A stretch of 64,000 bases of DNA from Nitrosomonas oligotropha (GTDB taxonomy: Bacteria > Pseudomonadota > Gammaproteobacteria > Burkholderiales > Nitrosomonadaceae), in assembly GCF_900106555.1 (NCBI RefSeq), contig NZ_FNOE01000005.1:62001-126000 (forward strand), written 5' to 3'. The notes beneath the pieces are model-generated. The model saw nothing but the letters and a program-made list of their open reading frames with translations, did no database searches and was not told the DNA's origin. The position numbers and the translations under genes were made by a program. The first letter of the stretch is position 1. The number at the start of each line of letters is the position of its first letter. Positions 1 to 10,271 of this stretch are shown in pieces.

Positions 1-540
1 CTACCCAATGATGAAGATTTCGCATTGGTTTGGACGGTAAGCCCTGAAGCAGTTCAAGAGATCACCTCGTTAGGCGATAGTGATTTTCTGCTTCGCTTGC
101 ACCGGCATTTTGGCGATCGGCTTGGAAAATTCACGCACGCCGGAAAAAGATCGGCATTCCCGCTCACACTGAAACACGCAATTTCCACTACCTCGCAACG
201 CACGGCATTGATCGGCAATGCTGCGCAGACATTACATCCCGTCGCAGGACAAGGATTTAATCTAGGACTTAGAGACGCATACGAGTTAGCATGCGAGGCC
301 ATCAATACCCAAAGCGCATCGCGGGAAATCGGCACAACAGCGATGCTGTCCGGCTACCAGCAAAAAAGACAAATGGACAGCAGCGGCGGCAGAATTTTTA
401 CCGACTCACTCATTAAGCTTTTTTCCAATGACAGTACAATACTCAAACATGTGTGTGGAATCGGTTTAAGCACGCTGGATTGCATGCCGCCACTGAAACG
501 ATTTGTCGCCCGCCGCATGATATTCGGCGCGCGCGGATAA
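1..540 (+). CDS. ubiH: UbiH-type FAD monooxygenase, C-terminal part (5' end outside window)
   Basis: The reading frame is open from base 1, so the gene begins before the window and only about 179 C-terminal residues are seen. The segment GNAAQTLHPVAGQGFNLGLRD is the second FAD-binding motif of the UbiH/UbiF/VisC family of aromatic-ring hydroxylases in ubiquinone synthesis, with the GD-type turn changed to GN. The C-terminal helical tail (residues about 120-179 of the visible part) is also typical. UbiH is favoured over UbiF and UbiI by overall resemblance, but these paralogues are hard to separate from a fragment. It lies upstream of dusB in the same direction with a 170-base gap. Confidence 0.75.
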   Translation, partial: LPNDEDFALVWTVSPEAVQEITSLGDSDFLLRLHRHFGDRLGKFTHAGKRSAFPLTLKHAISTTSQRTALIGNAAQTLHPVAGQGFNLGLRDAYELACEAINTQSASREIGTTAMLSGYQQKRQMDSSGGRIFTDSLIKLFSNDSTILKHVCGIGLSTLDCMPPLKRFVARRMIFGARG

Positions 541-581
541 TTTCATTTCTCTATCCACTATCTGCCTGACAAAACAAAAGC

Positions 582-587
582 TATAAT
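582..587 (+). promoter_or_regulatory. candidate -10 box upstream of dusB-fis-purHD
   Basis: A perfect TATAAT lies 123 bases before the dusB start in the ubiH-dusB gap. No good -35 is found at 16-18 bases upstream, so this may be a weak or activator-dependent promoter. This is sequence resemblance only. Confidence 0.3.
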
Positions 588-709
588 TCGCCATTGTGCG
601 CTGCAGGAATTATGCGAATATTCCCATCAGCGATTTAGACGTCAGTCATTCGGATTAAAGCTTCCCAGTAATCAAATCACTGCTTATTTAACCCACACAC
701 ACCGCTTAC

Positions 710-1714
710 ATGCAAATTGGCACACACATTCTGAAAAACAAACTCATTGTCGCGCCAATGGCGGGAGTTACCGACCGCCCCTTCAGGCAATTGTGCAAAA
801 CGATGGGGGCAGGCATGGCGGTGTCAGAAATGGTATCCAGTAACTCATTGTTGTGGGGCTCCAAGAAAACGCAACGGCGCGCCGACCATGAAGGCGAGGT
901 TTCGCCGATTTCCGTGCAAATTGCAGGGGCTGATCCGCAAATGCTAGCGGCGGCAGCACGTTACAATATGGATAATGGCGCCCAGATCATCGATATTAAT
1001 ATGGGTTGCCCAGCCAAAAAAATCTGTAATGTCATGGCTGGTTCCGCGCTCTTGCAAGACGAGCAATTAGTGGGAAAAATTTTGGACGCCGTGGTTAAAG
1101 CCGTCGATATTCCGGTAACGCTCAAGATACGAACTGGCTGGGATAAGCAACACAAAAACGCCCTTTCCATTGCGCATATCGCTGAGAATTCCGGTATTCA
1201 AGCACTCGCAATCCACGGCCGCACGCGCGCGTGCGCATATACTGGCACCGCGGAATACGATACCATCGCAGCGGTTAAAGCCGCAATTAAGATTCCTGTC
1301 ATCGCCAATGGCGATATCACAACGCCGGAAAAAGCCCGCCATATTCTTGCCTACACCAATGCGGACGCGATTATGATAGGCCGCGCCGCGCAAGGCAGAC
1401 CATGGATATTCCGTGAAATCAATCACTACCTCGCCACCGGACAACATTTACAAGCACCCGAAGTATCTGAAATTCACCATGTGCTCATTAATCATTTGCA
1501 TGATTTATATGAATTTTATGGTGAGTACTCCGGTGTCCGCATCGCACGCAAGCATATCTCCTGGTATACCAAGGGACTCGTTGGATCTGCCAGCTTTCGT
1601 CAGTCAATGAATCAGTTACAAACCAGTGATCAGCAAATTTATGAAACCAATAAGTTTTTCTCTACATTAGCTGAGAAAGGTCAACGATTGAGTTATATCA
1701 AAGAGGGGGAGTAG
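710..1714 (+). CDS. dusB: tRNA-dihydrouridine synthase B
   Basis: The 334-residue protein is a TIM-barrel flavoenzyme that reduces uridine to dihydrouridine in the tRNA D-loop with NADPH. The N-terminal APMAGVTDRPFR is the Dus signature. INMGCPAKK places the catalytic cysteine at residue 100, and IHGRTR and ANGDI are FMN/phosphate-binding segments. Length matches DusB (about 320-340). It is followed after 7 bases by fis, the dusB-fis order known from enterics and many betaproteobacteria, where the two are cotranscribed. No strong ribosome-binding site precedes the ATG. Confidence 0.95.
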   Translation: MQIGTHILKNKLIVAPMAGVTDRPFRQLCKTMGAGMAVSEMVSSNSLLWGSKKTQRRADHEGEVSPISVQIAGADPQMLAAAARYNMDNGAQIIDINMGCPAKKICNVMAGSALLQDEQLVGKILDAVVKAVDIPVTLKIRTGWDKQHKNALSIAHIAENSGIQALAIHGRTRACAYTGTAEYDTIAAVKAAIKIPVIANGDITTPEKARHILAYTNADAIMIGRAAQGRPWIFREINHYLATGQHLQAPEVSEIHHVLINHLHDLYEFYGEYSGVRIARKHISWYTKGLVGSASFRQSMNQLQTSDQQIYETNKFFSTLAEKGQRLSYIKEGE

Positions 1715-1721
1715 TCAGTTT

Positions 1722-1964
1722 ATGAATGCAATCAAGGAAAATGAAATTGCATCTTGCATACGCAAAGCTATCAGCGGATATCTCAATGACCTGGACGGGG
1801 AAAAACCATGCCCTATTTACAATATGGTCATGCACAGCGTTGAAAAGCCTTTAATTGAAATCGCTATCCAATACACCAAAGGAAATCAGACTCAGGCCGC
1901 TGAGTTACTGGGGATAAACCGCAATACCTTACGTCAAAAAATGAAGCAATATCAAATTAAATGA
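1722..1964 (+). CDS. fis: Fis-family DNA-binding protein
   Basis: This 80-residue protein has the Fis C-terminal helix-turn-helix: [20 protein letters not shown] followed by RQKMKQY (residues about 53-78). Fis is a nucleoid-associated dimer that bends DNA and adjusts rRNA and recombination functions. The N-terminal half is shorter than in E. coli Fis (98 residues), as is usual in betaproteobacteria. A strong purine-rich ribosome-binding site (GGGGGAG) lies inside the 3' end of dusB. The stop overlaps the purH start as ATGA, pointing to translational coupling. Confidence 0.93.
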   Translation: MNAIKENEIASCIRKAISGYLNDLDGEKPCPIYNMVMHSVEKPLIEIAIQYTKGNQTQAAELLGINRNTLRQKMKQYQIK

Positions 1965-3520
1965 CCATTAAATACGCACTCATCAGTGTTTCGGATAAAA
2001 CCGGAATTATAGAACTGGCCCAAAAATTGATTCAGCATGGCATCACCATCCTGTCCACAGGCGGCACCGCCAAATTATTGCAACAAGCCGGCATCAACGT
2101 GATCGAGGTGGGCGACTATACCGGCTTCCCAGAAATGCTGGACGGCCGGGTCAAAACGCTGCACCCTAAAATTCATGCCGGCATACTGGCACGTAACGAT
2201 TTACCCGATCATCAACTGGCGCTCGAACAAGCATCGATTCCCAATATCGAATTGGTAATCGTGAATCTCTACCCCTTCAAACAAACGATCGCAAACCCGG
2301 ATTGCAGTTTTGATGATGCCATTGAGAATATCGACATCGGTGGTCCCACCATGGTGCGTGCAGCCGCCAAAAATTACCGGAAAGTTGCTATTGTCACCGA
2401 TCCCCAGGATTATTTACCGCTCAGCCAGGAGCTGGCGGAAAATAGTGGCTCCATCAGCTTGGCCACACGTTTCCAACTGGCGCAAAAAGCGTTTACGCAC
2501 ACCGCTTCTTACGACAGCGCCATCAGTAATTATTTAACCGCACTGGACAGCGATTACCAGCACAAAGATTTTCCCGATTCGCTGAATCTGAATTTCACTA
2601 TCGCACAGCCTTTACGCTATGGCGAAAACCCGCATCAAAAAGCGGCTTTCTACCAGGACGAAACCCCCACACCAGGCAGTCTGGCGAATTACCAACAGCT
2701 ACAAGGCAAAGAGCTATCGTACAATAATATCGCCGATACCGACGCTGCATGGGAATGTGTCAAAACTTTCGACAACCCCGCTTGTGTGATTGTCAAACAC
2801 GCCAATCCATGCGGCATAGCCATTGCGGAAACCACGCTACGCGCTTATCAGCTGGCATTTGCGACTGACCCCGTCTCTGCCTTCGGCGGCATCATCGCAT
2901 TTAACCGGAGCATTGGCAAAGACACCGCTGAAGCGATTCTAAAACAATTCGTTGAAGTCATTATCGCACCTGAAATCACACCGGAAGCGCAGCAACTTCT
3001 GGCACAGAAAAACAATATCCGGGTACTGGTTTTGCCGTTACAGGCAGGAAACAATACGTACGATCTGAAGCGGATTGGCGGCGGTCTTCTGGTACAAACG
3101 CCGGATATTCAAAACATCACTGTTTCCGATTTAAAAATCGTTACGCAATTAAAACCCACACCGCAGCAGCTAGATGATCTGCTGTTTGCCTGGCGCGCCG
3201 CAAAATTTGTTAAATCCAACGCGATTGTATTTTGCCGCAATGGCCAGACGATGGGCATCGGTGCCGGGCAAATGAGTCGTGTCGATAGCGCACGCATTGC
3301 ATCCATCAAAGCACAGCAAGCCGGTTTGACACTTGCAGAATCCGTTGTCGCATCGGATGCATTCTTCCCGTTCCGCGATGGTCTGGATGTAGTCGTTCAA
3401 GCGGGCGCTACAGCCGTTATTCAACCGGGCGGCAGTATCCGTGATCAGGAAGTGATTGCAGCGGCTGATGAACAAGGGATCACCATGGTATTTACTGGTG
3501 TCCGCCATTTCAGGCACTAG
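1961..3520 (+). CDS. purH: bifunctional AICAR formyltransferase / IMP cyclohydrolase
   Basis: PurH (519 residues) carries out the last two steps of IMP synthesis: formylation of AICAR with 10-formyl-THF, then ring closure. The N-terminal MGS-like cyclohydrolase domain (about 1-190) shows [15 protein letters not shown] and [15 protein letters not shown]. The C-terminal transformylase domain includes RYGENPHQ and VKHANPCG, whose Lys-His pair is catalytic, and SDAFFPFRD near the end. Length is normal (about 520). The start codon overlaps the fis stop by 4 bases and purD follows after 12 bases, so fis, purH and purD probably share a transcript. Confidence 0.97.
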   Translation: MTIKYALISVSDKTGIIELAQKLIQHGITILSTGGTAKLLQQAGINVIEVGDYTGFPEMLDGRVKTLHPKIHAGILARNDLPDHQLALEQASIPNIELVIVNLYPFKQTIANPDCSFDDAIENIDIGGPTMVRAAAKNYRKVAIVTDPQDYLPLSQELAENSGSISLATRFQLAQKAFTHTASYDSAISNYLTALDSDYQHKDFPDSLNLNFTIAQPLRYGENPHQKAAFYQDETPTPGSLANYQQLQGKELSYNNIADTDAAWECVKTFDNPACVIVKHANPCGIAIAETTLRAYQLAFATDPVSAFGGIIAFNRSIGKDTAEAILKQFVEVIIAPEITPEAQQLLAQKNNIRVLVLPLQAGNNTYDLKRIGGGLLVQTPDIQNITVSDLKIVTQLKPTPQQLDDLLFAWRAAKFVKSNAIVFCRNGQTMGIGAGQMSRVDSARIASIKAQQAGLTLAESVVASDAFFPFRDGLDVVVQAGATAVIQPGGSIRDQEVIAAADEQGITMVFTGVRHFRH

Positions 3521-3532
3521 TTACCCGCTATC

Positions 3533-4855
3533 ATGAAACTATTAGTGATCGGCGGCGGTGGCAGAGAACATGCCTTGGCGTGGAAATTAAGCCTTTCGCC
3601 GCGTGTGCATAAAGTATTTGTGGCGCCGGGCAATGCAGGCACCGCATTAGAGCCCGGACTAGAAAATATTTCAATTACCGCCATACCCGAATTAATCGAG
3701 TTTGCAACCAAAGAATCGATTGCAATCACGATAGTTGGCCCCGAGATTCCCTTAGCCGCCGGCATAGTGGATGCATTCCGGGCAGCTGGCCTGAAAATCT
3801 TTGGACCGACCCGGCAAGCCGCGCAACTTGAAACTTCAAAAATCTTTGCCAAGGAATTCATGCAACGGCATCACATACCGACTGCTGCCTATGCAAGATT
3901 TACAAATCCCGAATTGGCGCACGCCTACATCGAGCAGCACCCAATCCCGCTTGTCATCAAAGCCGACGGTCTGGCAGCCGGGAAAGGTGTCGTCGTCGCG
4001 CAATCCCGAGAAGAAGCACATTCCGCTGTGAGTGCACTGTTAGTGGAAAAGCACCTTGGCAGCGCGGGACAAGAAATTATTATCGAAGAATTTCTTCAAG
4101 GCATAGAAGTCAGTTTCATCGTCATGACGGATGGTAATCATATTCTGCCGTTAGTAACCAGCCAGGATCATAAGCGGCTTAATGATGGCGATCTAGGCCC
4201 CAATACAGGCGGAATGGGTGCATATTCCCCGGCTCCTTTTGTTTCTCCCAGCCTGCACGCGCAAATCATGCGCAATATCATTGACCCTGTGATCAATGGA
4301 CTGAAACAAGATGGTATCCGCTATACCGGATTTCTTTATGCCGGTTTGATGATCACAGCCGGAGATCAGGCAAAAGTATTGGAATTTAATTGCCGCTTAG
4401 GCGATCCGGAAACGCAACCGATTATGCTGCGTTTGAAAAGCGATCTTTTACCGCTTATCGAGCACGCTGTTAATGGCACACTCGATCAGGCGGATATTGA
4501 ATGGGACCGGCGTACCGCACTCGGTGTTGTGATGGCTGCGCAAGGTTATCCGGAGAACCCGAGAAAAAATGATGCGATTTACGGTTTACAAGACTTGATC
4601 ACAGAACAGGAAAATGCCGGCAACTTTCATATTTTTCATGCCGGAACGTCGATGGGCGGGAAGAACGGAAATGAAATTGTGACAGCAGGTGGACGTGTTT
4701 TATGCGTAACGGTATTGGGCGATAGTGTGAAGATGGCGCATCAGGCGGCATACAAATTGGTTGAAAACATCCGTTTTGATGGGGCGCAGGTTCGTCACGA
4801 TATCGGCCATCAAGGCATAAACTACCAGCGCGGCACTAGCGAAAAGCGAAGCTGA
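3533..4855 (+). CDS. purD: phosphoribosylamine-glycine ligase
   Basis: PurD (440 residues) is an ATP-grasp enzyme joining glycine to 5-phosphoribosylamine in purine synthesis. Visible motifs are the N-terminal LVIGGGGREHALAWKL, the ATP-binding IKADGLAAGKGVVVA, GPNTGGMGAYSP, and EFNCRLGDPETQ with the metal-binding acidic and Asn residues. The C-terminal domain contains GYP and AGGRVL. Length is slightly above E. coli PurD (429). It closes the dusB-fis-purH-purD group and converges on flgL with only 6 bases between the stops. Confidence 0.96.
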   Translation: MKLLVIGGGGREHALAWKLSLSPRVHKVFVAPGNAGTALEPGLENISITAIPELIEFATKESIAITIVGPEIPLAAGIVDAFRAAGLKIFGPTRQAAQLETSKIFAKEFMQRHHIPTAAYARFTNPELAHAYIEQHPIPLVIKADGLAAGKGVVVAQSREEAHSAVSALLVEKHLGSAGQEIIIEEFLQGIEVSFIVMTDGNHILPLVTSQDHKRLNDGDLGPNTGGMGAYSPAPFVSPSLHAQIMRNIIDPVINGLKQDGIRYTGFLYAGLMITAGDQAKVLEFNCRLGDPETQPIMLRLKSDLLPLIEHAVNGTLDQADIEWDRRTALGVVMAAQGYPENPRKNDAIYGLQDLITEQENAGNFHIFHAGTSMGGKNGNEIVTAGGRVLCVTVLGDSVKMAHQAAYKLVENIRFDGAQVRHDIGHQGINYQRGTSEKRS

Positions 4856-4861
4856 GTGACT

Positions 4862-6073
4862 CTAAATATAATTGAACAGAGACAGTCCGGAAATTTTAAT
4901 GTATGACTGCTGCGCAGCTTGAAGATAAAGCTGCTGCCGCTGCAAATCCGACGTTGCTTGCGCAAAGTCAACATCTTGCAGTTGTGAAAGCATTTGCTCA
5001 AATTGAATATTTTGATCACTGCCAACACTTTCCAAAGTATCGATCTCTTGCAGCCGCGCTCCGATTGAAGCCTGTTTCGACAGCACATGCTCCAAACTAT
5101 TATTAATATTTTGTAATGTTGATTTCAAATCGTTCGCCAGCCGGGTACCGCCACTTTGTCCGCTTGCTGGCGTTTCCAATGCAGTAATCAAGTCTCCCAC
5201 TGTTTTGAAAATGCTTTGATTGCTACTTGGAGATACTGTAAATTTATCTCCATTAGCCGGATTTCCTTTAATACTCAATTGCATTCCATCAAAACTGACT
5301 GTATTGTTGCTCACATAAGGATTAGCCGATGAAACAGTCGATCCTGTTGAGGTGTTAACGATATCGTAAGTTGTAACACCAGTTGCCGACACAGCGAATG
5401 TAATCTCATAATTACCACCGGTAAGGCTTGAAGGAGTTATCACCGATCCCCCATCAATCACACCACTACCGATGTTTGACGAACTAGCGGCGGTAGCAAA
5501 AACACCATTTCCGTTCTTAATGCGCTCGAAAACATCCGTGCCGGAATCACTGACTGCCAGTTGACGTGCAGGACCCACTTGGTTTAAGCGTTGCCCTTGA
5601 TCTCCAACGTACTGCACAGTTAATCCTGTCTGCGCAAAAGGTTTAGTATTAGCTTGAAATCCTGAGAATAAAAACTGTCCTTTCTCATCGGTTGTATTGG
5701 CTAAACCAACGAGTGACTCCAGTTTACTGCGTAACTCAGTAGCAAGCGTCTTTCTGTCAGCATCGGTCAGTGTCGCATTCCCCGCATACACAGTTGAGCT
5801 ATGCACATCCTGCAGGATTCCGTTAACTTGCCTCAGTACATTTTCTTCCAGTTGAAGCGAGGAACCTGCACTGGATCGATTCACCGAATATTGTTCATTG
5901 AGCGCTGCTGATTGAGAAATATTTAATACTTGCGCCGCTGAGATTGGATCATCCGAGGGTGTTAAAATTCGCCGCCCGGTAGACAATTGTTGTTGCGTAT
6001 TAATCAGTTTCTCTTGCTGCTGGAGCATTAAATTAGTTCCAGTTTCGTAAATTGTGCCTGTACTAACTCGCAT
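4862..6073 (-). CDS. flgL: flagellar hook-filament junction protein FlgL (HAP3)
   Basis: The 403-residue protein begins MRVSTGTIYETGTNLMLQQQ, the conserved flagellin-like N-terminal coiled coil of FlgL, and ends with a heptad-rich segment closing on QQSYIKISGLSLFNYI. It joins the hook (through FlgK) to the flagellin filament outside the cell. It is larger than Salmonella FlgL (317 residues) because of a Ser/Thr/Gly-rich variable middle domain (about residues 170-320). It is the last gene of the flgBCDEFGHIJKL operon, 24 bases after flgK. Confidence 0.92.
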   Translation of the reverse strand: MRVSTGTIYETGTNLMLQQQEKLINTQQQLSTGRRILTPSDDPISAAQVLNISQSAALNEQYSVNRSSAGSSLQLEENVLRQVNGILQDVHSSTVYAGNATLTDADRKTLATELRSKLESLVGLANTTDEKGQFLFSGFQANTKPFAQTGLTVQYVGDQGQRLNQVGPARQLAVSDSGTDVFERIKNGNGVFATAASSSNIGSGVIDGGSVITPSSLTGGNYEITFAVSATGVTTYDIVNTSTGSTVSSANPYVSNNTVSFDGMQLSIKGNPANGDKFTVSPSSNQSIFKTVGDLITALETPASGQSGGTRLANDLKSTLQNINNSLEHVLSKQASIGARLQEIDTLESVGSDQNIQFEQMLSQLQDVDFAQATSDLQRQQLYLQAAQQSYIKISGLSLFNYI

Positions 6074-6097
6074 GTGAAGTTACCTCTATTCTATTTT

Positions 6098-8002
6098 TTA
6101 ACCGAAACGAAGAATTGAGTCAAATAAAGTACTGCTCATTTCAATGATTTTGCTGGAGGCTTGATAAGCTTGCTGGAAACGCAGCAAATTCGCAGCTTCC
6201 TCATCCAGATTCACGCCGGATACCGATTGAATAGATTGTTCAGTTTGTGCCAGCAAATTGGCTTGCGCTTTACTCGTTACCTGTAACTCGCGTGTTTTGT
6301 TACCAACCTGACTGACAAGCTGGCCGTAAGCAGTCTGGTAATTGGCTGTACCGTTCTCCAGCGTATTCGTTGCTTGCAATGCACCCAGCAGCAACATATT
6401 GCGATTATCGGCAACACCATTATTGTTAGGGGTGACAGTAAAAACATCCCCAGCAGCAGGACTACCGCTAATTTGAAATGTATAGCCATTGAAACTGATA
6501 TCCGTACCCGCTGTATACGTCTGATTAGTAGCAGGCAGCCCTGTCCCAGTTCCTGCGACATCAAATTGCCCATTATAAGGCGTATGAAACGTAATGGTAA
6601 GTGGTTGCTGAAGATTGGAATCGAGCGGTAACGGATTTACGGTTCCGGCACTGATGGTGCCAGTACCTTTATTGGTTGATGCGGCATTGGTCCGGTTAGG
6701 ACCTGCCGCAGCTATCTTAGTTGTGTCATTAATATTGACCGCAATATCCTTTGCGCCATTAATCGTAGGCTGGATGCGGAATCTTTCACTCGCCAGCATC
6801 GTGGCACTTGTCACCGATATACCATCCAGTGTTAGCGGCAAACTGCTCGATGGTGTAGCCGATACGTTATCGGATAATCTGGTCAATGTATAGTTTGTCC
6901 CATCGTAAGAAAGCTCGTAATCACTGGTTGTCAACGCACTATAATCAGTAATTGAGGTCGAGATATTGGATGCTAAGTTATTAGTAGATGCAGAGATCAC
7001 GTTAGGTGCCGGTAACGCGAAGAAATTGGTTCCCATGGCGCCATTCAAGTCCATACCGAGTTGATGTTGTGCATTGAAAGTCTGCGCCAAGGTGAGTGCG
7101 ACTCTCCCAAGCGAATTTTGTGCATTATCAAGCGTATTACTGCGAAAAGAAAAAATACCGCCTAAGGTACCACCGGTGATCTGATCCTCGGGAAGCTGAA
7201 TAGTGCTGTTACCATTAACCAGCCCAATCGTTAAATTATTCGGACTATCCGGTGTTTTAATCGCTTCCAAGGAAAGGATTTGCGCACCAACCACCAATGC
7301 CTGCCCATTCCCAATATATACATTCATCGTACCATCGCTTTGACGCACTGTATCGGTATTAACCAATTTGTTCAATTGATTAATAAGCTCATCGCGTTGA
7401 TCCAGCATATCGTTAGCAGGCTGCCCTCCGGCTGAACCTTCCGCCCATATTATCTGCTTATTGATCTCTCCAATTTGCTTGGCCAGTGAATTGATATGAA
7501 CAACCGTGCTGCTGACTTGTGTATTTATCCCTTCCCTTATTTGCGACATGCGTTGATCCATACTATGAAAACGTGCAACTAAGGCATCGGCATTGCTCAG
7601 CATCGATTGACGCGAGGGAATAACGCCGGGATTTGTGGCAACATCGTGTATGGCACTGAAAAAATTTTGCAATGTGGGTGAAAGTCCCGATGTAGCCTCG
7701 GCAAACATGTTGTCCAGCTGCTTTATCTCAGTATAGTTACTGTCAAGTGACTGGCTCTGTGTTTGTATCTGTAGCGACTGAGTAGTAAGAAATTGACTGT
7801 ATATCCGTTGCACTGTAGAAGAGTGAACGCCGCGCCCGATAAACCCTGCACCACCGGATTGCGGTGTATTTGTGCTGAGCAAGACTTGCTGGCGATTAAA
7901 ACCAGGCGTGCCAGCATTGCTAATATTATGACTGGTCGTCAATAATTGGTTTTGCGCAGTTGCTAAACCAGTAACTGCAATATCAAGAATTCCATTTCCC
8001 AT
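6098..8002 (-). CDS. flgK: flagellar hook-associated protein FlgK (HAP1)
   Basis: FlgK (634 residues) is the first junction protein on the hook tip. The N-terminus has the rod/hook-family signature ISNAGTPGFNRQ, and the C-terminus ends with the matching coiled coil VNLDEEAANLLRFQQAYQAS. The middle is a variable, Thr/Asn-rich surface domain containing two motif-like segments (FNGYTFQISGSPAAGD and a similar one in FlgL), suggesting that the two proteins share repeated beta modules. Length is above Salmonella FlgK (553) but within the family range. Confidence 0.94.
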   Translation of the reverse strand: MGNGILDIAVTGLATAQNQLLTTSHNISNAGTPGFNRQQVLLSTNTPQSGGAGFIGRGVHSSTVQRIYSQFLTTQSLQIQTQSQSLDSNYTEIKQLDNMFAEATSGLSPTLQNFFSAIHDVATNPGVIPSRQSMLSNADALVARFHSMDQRMSQIREGINTQVSSTVVHINSLAKQIGEINKQIIWAEGSAGGQPANDMLDQRDELINQLNKLVNTDTVRQSDGTMNVYIGNGQALVVGAQILSLEAIKTPDSPNNLTIGLVNGNSTIQLPEDQITGGTLGGIFSFRSNTLDNAQNSLGRVALTLAQTFNAQHQLGMDLNGAMGTNFFALPAPNVISASTNNLASNISTSITDYSALTTSDYELSYDGTNYTLTRLSDNVSATPSSSLPLTLDGISVTSATMLASERFRIQPTINGAKDIAVNINDTTKIAAAGPNRTNAASTNKGTGTISAGTVNPLPLDSNLQQPLTITFHTPYNGQFDVAGTGTGLPATNQTYTAGTDISFNGYTFQISGSPAAGDVFTVTPNNNGVADNRNMLLLGALQATNTLENGTANYQTAYGQLVSQVGNKTRELQVTSKAQANLLAQTEQSIQSVSGVNLDEEAANLLRFQQAYQASSKIIEMSSTLFDSILRFG

Positions 8003-8085
8003 AATGTTCTTTCAGTTCTTGATCTTAAAAAATATATAACGACAATATCGGCATACTGGTCAAAGAATTAAAGAAAAATTCCGTA

Positions 8086-9093
8086 TTAGATAAATTCGCG
8101 ATTTTGTAATTTCTCACTATTCAGAATACGCATTAATTTCTCAGCGTACATAGGATCAGTAGCATACCCAGCGCGCTGAAGGCCATTGGCAAATGTCGCG
8201 GCATCCGTCGAATTCAATACTTTGGCATAGCGTGGGTTATCCATAAGCAACTTGGCATAATCATTGAATCCCTCTGCGTACGAGCTATAAGCGCGAAATT
8301 TTTCAATCGCTTTCTGTGGCACACCATTGATATATTCAGTCGTTGTTTTTTCCACAACGTCCCCTTTCCAATTAGCACCAGCCTTGATGCCAAAAAGATT
8401 ATGAGTTGGACTATTATCCGCATGACGAATCTCATGTTTACCCCATCCACTTTCCAACGCAGCCTGTGCCAGCATGAAATTAGGTGGAATACCGGTTGAT
8501 TCGGATGCTGTTTTGGCATGCGGTAAAAGCCTATCGATAAAATTTGCCAGCTGGCTAGGAGCGCTTTTCTTCTGTATGTCCCCCTGAATCGGCGCAGTGA
8601 GTCCTTCAATTGCAGAATCGATTTTTCCTGCTGACATCACCGCATTGGATGGGGACCGATAGACTGACCACAGTTGCCCTGATTTATCATTTGGATGCAT
8701 ACCTTCTATCAATGGCGCTTGTTGATTGGAGTTAATCGTTGACAAAATGTTATTTGTTTGGCTGATCGAAGTCTGTGGTTCGATCGATTTATTATTTCGA
8801 GATAATTGCTGAACCATCATGTCAGCAATGCCAATTCCTTTGGTGGATATCTTTTGCGCAAGCTGTTGGTCATGCATCTGGGTAAAAAACTGCGTTTGCT
8901 GGCTATCAAATATCCCATCCTTAGGTGTCGCCTCGCGCATGCTTTTAAGCAACATGTTCATAAATAATGCTTCAAACTGTTGCGCAACTTTTTGTAACGC
9001 TTCGTCTGGATTTTTTTTGGCCATTAAATGCAAGTCATCAACACTTTTGGCATCAACGGCAAGTTTGCTTGAAATATCCGGTGAAATAACCAT
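8086..9093 (-). CDS. flgJ: FlgJ: rod cap and peptidoglycan hydrolase
   Basis: This 335-residue protein has the two-domain architecture of beta/gamma-proteobacterial FlgJ. Residues about 25-100 form the rod-cap domain (QQFEALFMNMLLKSMREA). Residues about 180-335 form a glucosaminidase-type muramidase with FMLAQAALESGWGKHEI, whose Glu214 is the probable catalytic acid, and NLFGIKAG. It is exported to the periplasm, where it assembles the rod and opens the wall. It lies 17 bases after flgI and 83 bases before flgK. Confidence 0.94.
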   Translation of the reverse strand: MVISPDISSKLAVDAKSVDDLHLMAKKNPDEALQKVAQQFEALFMNMLLKSMREATPKDGIFDSQQTQFFTQMHDQQLAQKISTKGIGIADMMVQQLSRNNKSIEPQTSISQTNNILSTINSNQQAPLIEGMHPNDKSGQLWSVYRSPSNAVMSAGKIDSAIEGLTAPIQGDIQKKSAPSQLANFIDRLLPHAKTASESTGIPPNFMLAQAALESGWGKHEIRHADNSPTHNLFGIKAGANWKGDVVEKTTTEYINGVPQKAIEKFRAYSSYAEGFNDYAKLLMDNPRYAKVLNSTDAATFANGLQRAGYATDPMYAEKLMRILNSEKLQNREFI

Positions 9094-9110
9094 TCTTAAT
9101 ATCCAGTAAG

Positions 9111-10220
9111 TTAAATAATTTCCAAATCCGCGCGCAACGAACCGGCAGCTTTCAGCGCCTGAAGAATAGATAGCAAATCCTGGGTGGTAGCGCCGATCGC
9201 CGTTAAAGCTTTCACAACTTCACCAAGATCCGCACCATTCGGCAATAACATTAAATTTCCTTCATCGGTACGGATTTCGACCTGTGATCGCTGTGTAACC
9301 ACTGTTTCACCGCGCTGTGCGAATGCACCAGGCTGACTGATCACCGGTTCGGTATTAATGATTATGGACAGATTGCCATGCGCAACCGCACTTGATTCAA
9401 GCGTTACCGCCTGATTCATGACCACTGAACCGGTACGTGAATTAACAATTACTTTTGCCGATGCTCTCGCCGGTTTGACATCCAGACTTTCAATCTGAGA
9501 AATAAACATAATTCGCTGGCTATTGTCTACCGGCGCTTTCACCTGCACTACTCTGCCATCCACCGCCGATGCAGCTGTGGGATAAAGTCCATTGATCGCA
9601 TCAACAATACGGTTTACTGTCGTGAAATCGGTTGTATTTAACTCAAGATTGATAAAATCACCCTGCCCAACCGTCGTTGGAATCTCGCGTTCTACGATAC
9701 CTCCACTTGTAACACGTCCGACACTGAGATGATTCACTTGCACACTGCTACCGCCAGCTGCGGCTCCGATACCGCCGACCAGAATATTTCCTTGAGCCAT
9801 GGCATATACTTGATTATCGGCTCCTTTCAATGGAGTCAGCAACAGTGTTCCGCCCCTTAAACTTTTGGCATTACCCATGGAAGAAACTGTGATATCGATA
9901 TGTTGACCGGGCTTGGCAAACGCCGGCATGGTCGCTGTCACCATGACAGCGGCAACGTTGCGTAATTGCAGGTTAGTGCCAGGCGGCAGATTAACGCCTA
10001 ATTGGCCCAGCATATTGATGACACTCTGAACTGTAAATGGCGTTTGCGTTGTCATATCGCCACTACCATCCAAACCCACTACCAATCCATAGCCGATCAA
10101 TTGATTGTTGCGAACACCTTGAATCGATGCTAAATCCTTAATGCGATCGGCAAAGCTGATACCCGGCAGCAGCAAGTTCAACGCAAGTAAAGAAAGAATA
10201 ATGACGTTTCTGCTTTTCAT
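9111..10220 (-). CDS. flgI: flagellar P-ring protein FlgI
   Basis: FlgI (369 residues) forms the periplasmic P ring around the rod at the peptidoglycan. A Sec signal peptide (about residues 1-24, ending ISFA) precedes [20 protein letters not shown], the usual mature N-terminus. [11 protein letters not shown] and the C-terminal [20 protein letters not shown] are family hallmarks. Length matches Salmonella FlgI (365). Confidence 0.96.
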   Translation of the reverse strand: MKSRNVIILSLLALNLLLPGISFADRIKDLASIQGVRNNQLIGYGLVVGLDGSGDMTTQTPFTVQSVINMLGQLGVNLPPGTNLQLRNVAAVMVTATMPAFAKPGQHIDITVSSMGNAKSLRGGTLLLTPLKGADNQVYAMAQGNILVGGIGAAAGGSSVQVNHLSVGRVTSGGIVEREIPTTVGQGDFINLELNTTDFTTVNRIVDAINGLYPTAASAVDGRVVQVKAPVDNSQRIMFISQIESLDVKPARASAKVIVNSRTGSVVMNQAVTLESSAVAHGNLSIIINTEPVISQPGAFAQRGETVVTQRSQVEIRTDEGNLMLLPNGADLGEVVKALTAIGATTQDLLSILQALKAAGSLRADLEII

Positions 10221-10271
10221 AATCTTAGATACCGATCTCTGAAGTGTTTATCAATTTGCGCAATATCCCGC